NCBI GenBank assembly: GCA_030765065.1
Contig: CM060990.1
Span: 462,219,321-462,283,320, forward strand
Direction: 5' to 3'
Length of the DNA: 64,000 bases
From: Deroplatys truncata
Lineage: Eukaryota; Arthropoda; Insecta; Mantodea; Mantidae
Shown here: positions 56,688-64,000 of the stretch, piece after piece
How positions within the stretch are numbered: the first letter of the stretch is position 1
How the letters are laid out: every line of letters begins with the position of its first letter
Program-made: the position numbers and the translations under genes
Notes under the pieces: model-generated
Database searches by the model: none
The model's input: only the letters and a program-made list of their open reading frames with translations
What the model was told of the DNA's origin: nothing

Positions 56688-59207
56688 GGTAAGGATTTTA
56701 GTCCCCCTCTGCCGGCGTAATTTCTCCGGCGACTGCCGGCTGTCTCGCGCAGTAGAGAGAGGCCGCGAGTGGGTTCGAATATAATTTAACTACCCTATAT
56801 TACAATTAATTAAAGCCGCACACAGTGTTTCCTATTTCCAAATTTCGTATCGACTTTAAGCTATCTGTAATATCTGGGTTGGCATGAATTCCTTCTTCAG
56901 GAAGCCACCAAATATGCAACACATTTTACACCACTCAGCAACATGTGAAAAAAACAAATGAAAAATCAGCCAAGAGGGAGAGCGGGCCCCAGAGTACAAA
57001 TGATTCGCGAGCCCGTTCTTGCACCTCTGTATAAGATACTTGTTATGAAGAGACAGCTCAAAATAAAAACACACATTTGGATAACATTGTAGTCCCGAAC
57101 TAAGCTTGGTCGCCAAACTGATGTGAAATAACCTATAATCCTGGGGCTGTTGGCACGTCACTTTACATTTGGAGGTAGTAATTAATGCAAACATTATCTG
57201 CCGTACAAGTGAGTTAGCTTTAACATTAAAATTCTCATCAAGATGCTTATATAGCCACATTATCGGACTTGCTTTATATTCATAATGCAATCCGGCTAGC
57301 TTTGATGAGGGTTTTCTTTTGGGGGGATAAATGTCGTGGTAGAAATACGATCTATTCTTAAAGTACAAAAGCATGTAATAGAAGCTGAATGCAGGTCATT
57401 GGTAGAACTACAAAAGGAAAACAAAAAATAGATTTGGTTAAGTAAATAATATTTTAAATCTGGGTATGAAACAGAGGTAGGAAATGGCATGTTTTGGGCT
57501 GGGAAGCTCGCAAGGTTTTAGCGATGCTACTATGACTATTTGCCCATATGTGCGGAAACGGAAAACTGGATGTATATTTTAGCCACACAGTCCAAAAGGA
57601 GATCTTAGGAAATTGAAGCCGTTACCTTTACTGGATGCTAATGTAGTCGTCTCGCTGGTCGCGGAAACGCGGGTTGCGTTACTGGTGTCTGCAGGGGCTG
57701 CTGCTGCGTTGATCTGCAACGTCTCTCTGGCTCTCAGGGTGATGATATGGAGCTGTTGATAACTCCGTGTTGGGTGAGGGATAAAATGGTAGTGAGTGAT
57801 GTGGGTTTGGTTCTGAAATATACTATTAGTATTGCCGCTACTAACTCAGTGGTGCAGTTATTGCTCTTAGCGTCAGGTCGTGTGCGCTCTACAAATAACT
57901 AAATAAAATAAAATCACCCTTAATATGTTTCAACTTGTATGTTATTGTTAATATGGTAAACACTTGTAATTGATTTTAGCATACACTTTGACTGTATAAT
58001 GGGTATCATAATGTGAGTACGCGAGCAGTATTGAAGTTACTACGTGTCCAAAAAATAATTCTATGAGTTATGTAGTGAAAATTGCGAACTATACCTCGGC
58101 GTGTAGCTGCAACTGTAATTGTTATGTATTCACTATAATTATAATTTTATACGGCGATTTACCGCAAATCTTGAATAATTCATTTAACACCGTGGCTAAC
58201 GCACTTTACTCTTCCGTGTGTGATGCGAACCGATTCTACTGACTCTAACTTGCTAGGCGTCTCTAGCTTTCCTAGCCTTGAAAATACTACATTCAAACCT
58301 TATTGGCTCTTCTACTGACTTATTTCTGGCATTGTCTTATAGTATGCTACCTTTCAAATTTGGTTTAAATGTCTGAACGTTGAGAATCTTAAATTTTCCT
58401 TTAAACTGTTGGTACTATCGTGTCCTTCTTGCAGGAAATGTCTTTCAGATTTATAACGGTTCGCTTTCTGTTTTTTGTTGTTGGAACTTCAAACGGACAC
58501 GAAGCATCGCCTTTTAAAATATACAAGCTGCTCGTGCATGCGTTACTTCACATTACTTGTCTTTGTACATTTTATTGACATACTGATTTGATATTCATAC
58601 CCTATACAATACATAACATACTAGTTAACTATTTCGTATTACAATTGGTTATACGTACGTATATATACGTACATGAGAAGCATAATAAACATATAAGTGA
58701 TAGAATTATTAATCAGAGAGGGGGCTGTAATACTGCCTCAAAATAATCTGATGTGATACACCCACACGACTTTCTCTACTCTTGGCAAATCCACGCATGT
58801 CCGTTATGTATTAGAGCATTAATACTGTAATACATATCTATAGAATAATCATATATCTATAAAAGGTGAATTTTCTATCAATGTCGCCGTTAATCATGTT
58901 TATTTACTTGGGAATGATTTCAAATTAAGTGATGTTTGGTTAAATACAGCATGCTCACAGAGCATTCAAATATTTAGTCGTGGTAAAGAGCTCTTGCGAT
59001 AAAAAAATATCAAACTATCAATTATATCCGCCAGATAACGCCCTTAAGAACGTGCGAATCCTGAACAAGGAATATTTCAAAATACTAAGAAACATTTTAC
59101 ACAAATTGCGTTCTTTAATAACCTTAACATTTTTTTATAACTTTATATTTATCCTTATGATTTTCCGGCTATACAAAATTATACAAGGTGCAAACTGTTT
59201 GAAGAGT
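56688..59207. other. Mostly non-coding, one possible exon
   Basis: A GC-richer patch near 57626-57770 is open on the minus strand (A-R-E-T-L-Q-I-N-A-A-A-A-P-A-D) and ends in AAAG|GTAACG, a donor-like site. With no family match or acceptor, it is not called as a gene. The rest is AT-rich with no features. Confidence 0.3.
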
Positions 59208-60140
59208 AGGGGAGAGGGGGCAAGTTGGCACAAATTTTAAGTTTTATTTTTTACTTTTATTACACAAACATTTAAACCATTCGTGACATTGTACTATTCT
59301 ATAAATTTCTTTAACAGTATCTATTAATAACTGCGTCATTATTTTACGGCCGCTTAAAGTTAAAATTTTCAACTTTTCAAACCATTGCGTAATGAGTGAA
59401 CTTACCCCACCTAGGAGGCAAGTTGGCACAGAATGTGGGGTAAGTTGGTTACATGTTATTTACATGGAAAATATGCGTTTTAAATAGTTTATTAAAACAA
59501 ATATTATGAACACGTTATTAAGAACATTTCATAATATATAATTACAGATTCATCACATTAAACTCACCTAACACAGGGTAACGTTCTTAAGCATGTCAAC
59601 AGGTCCTTAAAATAATACATAACGTCCAAAGTTAATTCTACACTTAAAAGACAATAATAAAATGAATCACTCTACACAAATTAATCGGAAATGTCGAAAA
59701 ACAATTCAAACACACCAACTGCCTGTTGCTATTATTGAGCCAATCTGTCCCCTTTTTGTTGTGCCAACTTGCTCCTGGTTTACTTGTTTTAATGGAAGCT
59801 CGATATAGCGATCAGGAATAAGAAATTAAAGTACTTAAAATACCAAGAAAGAAAGCCATTTAAAAGCTCTTTCAACAAAATATTTAGAAGCTATTTAATA
59901 TTAGATATGCACCCAGGAAAACAAAATCCCCATGAAGTGAATATTTAGTAATCTCGCGGGAAAAACAACTTCATGGCTTCCTTCCACTACAACTTGTCAC
60001 AAAGGATTGTCGCTTCTGTGGGATGTGTATTTGGAGACAAGGAACAGTATGCTTGCATTCTACTGCAGTGTTGACTAAGGACTGAAATAAGAGCCTTGTG
60101 CCAACTTGCCCCTGTAGCCAACCTGCTCCCTCTCTCTTAC
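59208..60140. repeat. Region bounded by inverted GGGGCAAGTTGGCACA motifs
   Basis: AGGGGGCAAGTTGGCACAA at 59215 is matched in inverted orientation by TTGTGCCAACTTGCCCC at about 60096. Further copies lie at 59416 (GGCAAGTTGGCACA, followed by GGGGTAAGTTGG) and 59760 (TGTGCCAACTTGC). The purine-rich AGGGGAGAGGG outside the left arm is mirrored by CTCCCTCTCTCTT at the right. This could be a non-autonomous element, or the 5-prime transposase-binding region of the adjacent Kolobok-like element. Confidence 0.6.
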
Positions 60141-61738
60141 TTCACAGGACATTCTCAGATAATTCAAGATATACATTAAATTTGCCATATGATATTTAAA
60201 AATATATGATTTAATAAAAGTCGATAGTCATGTTCAACAAAAGCAAGAATGATTAATTTCTATTATTTTGTGATTGTAGGATGCTTTCCCACTCCTAGTG
60301 TTCTGTCAGGTGTTAAGTCAAGAATGCCTGCGTGCAGTGCTTATGGTTGTGCAAACAATTCCGGCGTAAACAGAAATGTTGGTTATTACTCATTCCCTGA
60401 TGGAGATAAAATCTATATGTGTATATCAAATGTGTTGCTGCTATCTTTGCGTCAACCAAAAATGCTAGAATATGTGGAATTAATTTCAAAGAAAGTGGTT
60501 TTAATGAGTTGGACGTTATAAATATAATAATTAATAACGAGAAGCTCAAAAGCCCTAGACTGAAAGATAACGTGGTGCCTTCGAAAAATTTCAGAGTACT
60601 AGAGGAAAAACCCACCCCAAAAAGAAACAAATATCTTCTTGAAAGAAAGCAAGTGCTACGGTTACTCTGTAACTCAGTAAGCAATTCTCAGCAATAAAGC
60701 GAAACTACATTAGTTTCTGAATCTTTAAAGTGGAGCTGAAAATTTATGCGGAAATACAGTGCGAGTTGGGAACTGACCTTTTTAGTGCTATAAACGACGT
60801 TAATCTGGAGCAAATTTTGATGAGGAAGGCCAGATGATAACTAATAAGGAAGGAAACCAAACGAATATTTGAGAGAATCCAGTGAAAATGGAGAAGAAGA
60901 TGTAGATATATCCAGAAAGTATTCTTTTGTGTTTGTATGTATAAATGCCGTCCTTCCGTTATTCAGTATTTACCACGTATGTGGTGTGCCTGTCACTGCA
61001 AGAAAATCTAGCACACGAGAGACATTAATGCGAATTATAACTCATTGTGTGAATGGGCACACGTATGAGTGGTGCTTTCGAGACGAAAGTGGAAGTCTGA
61101 AAAGTAATGTATGCATAGCTTCAGGCATTTATCTTTGCGGAATGACAATTAACTGTTTCTTGGCATTTTCAAAAGCAATAAACCTGTTATTTTTTTCTAA
61201 ATCATATTTTTATAGGCTCGTTAAAATGTTTGATTACCCTCCTGTACACAAAGACTGTTAAAAGAAAAAATAATTTTGCAATTTTATTGCCATGCAAGAT
61301 TCAAATGCAGGTTTATGTGGGGATGGACAGTAAGACTCCCCAGGACTTTCTAACAAATATGCGACATATTCTATAATGAATTTGAAAACAAATAAAGTAT
61401 TATATTTCATAATTACACAGAGAGGAACTGTAAGTGGTGACAATGAGAAAACTGCTTGCGAAATTATGGTGACAACTATGAATGAAAACCTGCCCATAAA
61501 ATTGTCCTGACAGACAGGCACAGCGTATTAGAGCTTTGATAAAAACAAATGTGCGTATATACACCATGAATTTGATGTATGTCATCTTGCTAATTCCCTT
61601 ATGAAAACGTTCAATAAGATTCCAAAATCATCGGTTCTTCATTAATGGAAACATTCTATTTATAATCATTTGTGATGTATATTTGCGTCTTGTGAAAGTG
61701 ATAGTGTACACCTAAAGGAGAAATTCACGTCAATTCTA

Positions 61739-62396
61739 CGAGGCGTGTTTTTGAAGTAATTACCGATAATTTTTTAAAAAATAATAGAATATTATTTTCC
61801 GAATACTTTATTATCATTCTCTACCTTACACTACTTCTCCACATAATCACCGCCGCTATTCAGGCACTTGTCGCAACGGGAAACCAGTTTTTGTATGGCT
61901 TCGTCAAAGAATGATGCCGCCTGAGATGAAAGCCAAGACTGCTCTCCTTGTTTCATAACATCATCGTCGTTGAAACGTTTTCCACCAAGCACAAATGAAA
62001 GTCGCTTGGTGCCAAATCCGGACTGTAGTGAGGGGGTCGAATAGTTCCCAATCAAATGAAACGATCAGATCTTGAGTTTGTTTGGCTATATGTGGCCGGG
62101 CATTGTCACTCATTATTATTTCACCATAAACCTCACACAATTGGCGATGAATATTTGCTGGCGTAACATTTATCGCATTCAAAAAACGAATCACTGATCT
62201 GACTTCACATTCGGGGGGTCACTCGAATGTTTTGAACATTTCAAAATGCTCTAACAACAGGAAAACCAAAGTGACCAAAAATCGGTCACAGCTACGTCTG
62301 TCTTCCTAATGAATGGAGGAAGTGATCGCGCATGCTCAAAATCGCGACTGCAGCGGCAAAATATTAAAACGGTACGTACTTTATAAACACGCCTCT
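61739..62396 (-). mobile_element. mariner element, 658 bp, internally deleted, nested in Kolobok
   Basis: The left end CGAGGCGTGTTTTTGAAGTA and the right end, reverse complemented, AGAGGCGTGTTTATAAAGTA are flanked by TA (61737-61738 and 62397-62398). Kolobok coding sequence is continuous across the insertion, which shows that this element came later. Confidence 0.9.
61831..62238 (-). pseudogene. mariner transposase, internally deleted
   Basis: From ATG 62238 the first residues M-F-K-T-F-E are followed by a TGA, then V-I-R-F-L-N-A-I-N-V-T-P-A-N-I-H and V-Y-G-E, the HTH domain. Coding then jumps directly to M-S-D-N-A-R-P-H-I-A-K, the second catalytic Asp block, so the first HTH-to-DDE linker and the first catalytic Asp are deleted. 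After another shift the C-terminal frame (62055-61831) ends L-V-S-R-C-D-K-C-L-N-S-G-G-D-Y-V-E-K. Not functional. Confidence 0.85.
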
Positions 62397-62700
62397 TAAT
62401 TAACATTACTAGTGTCCATAACTGAATAGGATTTGAGAAATTCCATTCATGTGCTTATGATGTTTTGAGTGAAGAAAAAGTTAAGAACACAAACTGGCTA
62501 TGTAAGAATTCCGTAAAATGCCATGACTTATGCAGTATTATAAAGAATGCAAGATTTTCAAATGATTACACATAACAATCATTTTCATCATACAGGAAGC
62601 CTTGAATCCCATCACAGTGAACGCTTGAAGTATGCCCAGAATGACATTTTTCATTTCTAGGCATGTATGTCAGATCAATTAGCTGCTTGATCATAGTTTT

Positions 62701-63470
62701 CACCAAGGGAAAAAGGTAGTGGGCATGAACACGTTCCAAGACGAGTATATTGTACTAGGAGTTAATGACCGCAGCGACATACTAGTAATGTTTGCTTACT
62801 CCATAAAAGTAAACCTAATAAGTAGGAAATGGAAGGTCGGTACTTCTCTCGGTTTATATTACCTTTGTGAGAAAAAGGTGAGAAAAAAGAAGAAAATACG
62901 TAAATAATGAGACGAGTTCAAAGAAGTGTAAGTTTTAAAGCATGGATACTGGCTACACATTCGACTACTCCGGCAGGAGCTACCTGCCTTAAGAATGTTG
63001 GCTAACAGTCCGACGTCACCACAGTGCGCTGCCGGTGCGGAAAATACCCACCAAATCCTGAGCGGTAAGTTGTATATTGTTCCGGTTTTCACAAACCAAG
63101 ATCTTGTAGAATATTAAATAAAATAGACGTGCGAAGTTTTAGTCCAGTCCTCCTTTAAGAATTACTGATTTCCAACAATACTTCCTCTTTCCTTTTTGAA
63201 CGGCTAATAATGCCTGCTGTACTATAGAGCGTGACTTCTGAATTTCCCTGTAGATTATAGTATTCATATAAAATGCTACGCATCTATTCACATTACGTTA
63301 CTCGGGATACATTTTTGACCATAAATAATCTAAGATTAAGAATTATGGACTTGGGTTCATGCATGATACGGAAAACAAAAGATAACTGTTAGCATAGCGT
63401 AAGTTACTTTTTGTTACTATTGAAGCCATTCGGGTACAAAAGAAGAATCACGTAATATACTTTATACAGG
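62701..63470. other. Non-coding spacer
   Basis: I see no supported gene. No copy of the GGCAAGTTGGCACA motif was found here, so the right end of the Kolobok-like element is not located. Confidence 0.4.
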
Positions 63471-64000
63471 GAGGGCCATTTAATTTGAGACTGTACAATA
63501 TCTCCAAAACTAAGCATTGTAGAAAGAAATGTCTTAAATTAAAGTTGCTTGATATAATGGGAAGGTAAATGTCAATAGTCACGTTTTATTTGGAGGACAT
63601 TGTGATGATCATTTTAGGGTCAATTTAATTTTTTTAAATGGGAACCTACCTTTTTATGTTGTTTTCTCACTCCTCATAAAAAACTAAACATCATTTGTAT
63701 AAAGCACTTTGCAATTGTTCTTACACCAACGTAAATACAACGAAAATTCTGAATGGCTGTATACGAAGAGTGGAACGAATGATTGGGCCATATATGAATG
63801 GTCATTTGAGGGTCAAGTTACGTTTCGTAATTGGGAACCAACATTTTTTATTTTGTTTCCTTATTACTCATCACAAAATAAACAGCTTTTTATAAACCAT
63901 TTTCTAATGAGAAAACAACATACAAAATATAGGTTCCCATTTAAAAAAATTAAACTGACCCTAAAATGACCATCATAACGTCCTCCAAACAAAACACGAC
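63468..64000. repeat. Foldback/MITE-like repeat running off the window
   Basis: The left arm at 63571-63670 (TCACGTTTTATTTGGAGGAC to GTTGTTTTCTCA) and the right arm at 63907-64000 are imperfect inverted copies, with about 240 bp between them. A direct, more diverged copy of the left arm's inner part lies at 63798-63885. The unit starts with TACAGGGAGGGCCATTTAA near 63467, a type of end common in IS630/mariner-related MITEs. The right end is cut by the window. Confidence 0.7.

Larger units (their letters stand above)
60324..62700 (+). pseudogene. THAP-domain Kolobok-like transposase, split by a mariner
   Basis: ATG 60324 begins M-P-A-C-S-A-Y-G-C-A-N-N, the start of a THAP zinc finger, followed by Y-S-F-P-D-G. 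A shift leads to the 60419-60697 frame with A-R-I-C-G-I-N-F-K-E-S-G-F, where the usual C-x-x-H is C-x-x-N. The 60869-61261 frame has N-G-H-T-Y-E-W-C-F and C-I-A-S-G-I-Y-L-C-G. Then L-C-G-D-G-Q, TAA (61331), D-S-P-G-L-S-N-K-Y-A-T-Y-S matches the catalytic GDGRxDSPG block of Kolobok transposases. H-H-E-F-D-V-C-H-L follows near 61565. A mariner interrupts at 61738, and coding resumes after 62398, ending with F-H-H-T-G-S-L-E-S-H-H-S-E-R-L-K-Y. Several stops and frameshifts show it was dead. Confidence 0.8.

Noticed and set aside
1..64000. CRISPR array or bacterial operon features
   Set aside because: No regularly spaced identical repeats with unique spacers; gene structure and transposons are eukaryotic.

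Overview
The window looks like a piece of a transposon-rich, AT-rich animal genome, most likely an arthropod and probably an insect. The evidence is the company of elements: a Polinton/adintovirus-like element, a jockey-like LINE and an RNase H domain from a second LINE, Tc1/mariner, pogo/Tigger, Mutator-like and Kolobok elements, plus minisatellites. I see no intact host gene, rRNA, tRNA or CRISPR array. Species cannot be named from the sequence alone.

Region 1 (1 to about 14.6 kb) is one decayed Polinton/adintovirus-like element whose left end lies outside the window. Rightward: a multi-exon gene with a duplicated exon and a protein-primed type B DNA polymerase. Leftward: an rve integrase with chromodomain, a conserved Polinton ORF split by an AT-rich insertion, a fibre-like gene with phage-style repeats and a packaging ATPase. 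Rightward again: a phospholipase-A2-like/core protein, an adenain-like protease, a penton-like minor capsid protein and a double-jelly-roll-type major capsid protein. Leftward at the right end: a small ORF and a spliced gene with a TATA promoter. Together these are the replication, integration, packaging, maturation and capsid modules of a virus-like transposon. Nearly every module carries in-frame stops or frameshifts, so the copy is dead.

Region 2 (about 14.6 to 17.2 kb) is a cluster of tandem repeats with units from about 35 to 160 bp. One array of 62-78 bp units carries a TATAAACGCAT core in most units. Region 3 (17.2 to 26 kb) is mostly non-coding. It holds a GC-rich island at 19.5-19.9 kb, a LINE reverse-transcriptase remnant at 22.0-22.8 kb and a dead 2.45-kb pogo/Tigger element with recognisable inverted repeats and TA target duplication (22963-25410).

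Region 4 (26.0-27.3 kb) is a 24-bp minisatellite that is open on both strands. From 27.3 to 42.9 kb I see only unannotated AT-rich DNA, a foldback element (31.7-32.0 kb), a CA microsatellite and a 961-bp Tc1-like element with 33-bp perfect inverted repeats (32250-33210).

Region 5 (43-64 kb) holds an 854-bp mariner-like element (42986-43839), a FLYWCH/MULE transposon with an 8-bp target duplication (44546-46342), a LINE RNase H remnant (52.5-53.5 kb), a second mariner-like C-terminal fragment (56.4 kb), a THAP/Kolobok transposase pseudogene (60.3-62.7 kb) into which a 658-bp mariner has jumped (61739-62396), and a foldback repeat that runs off the window end.
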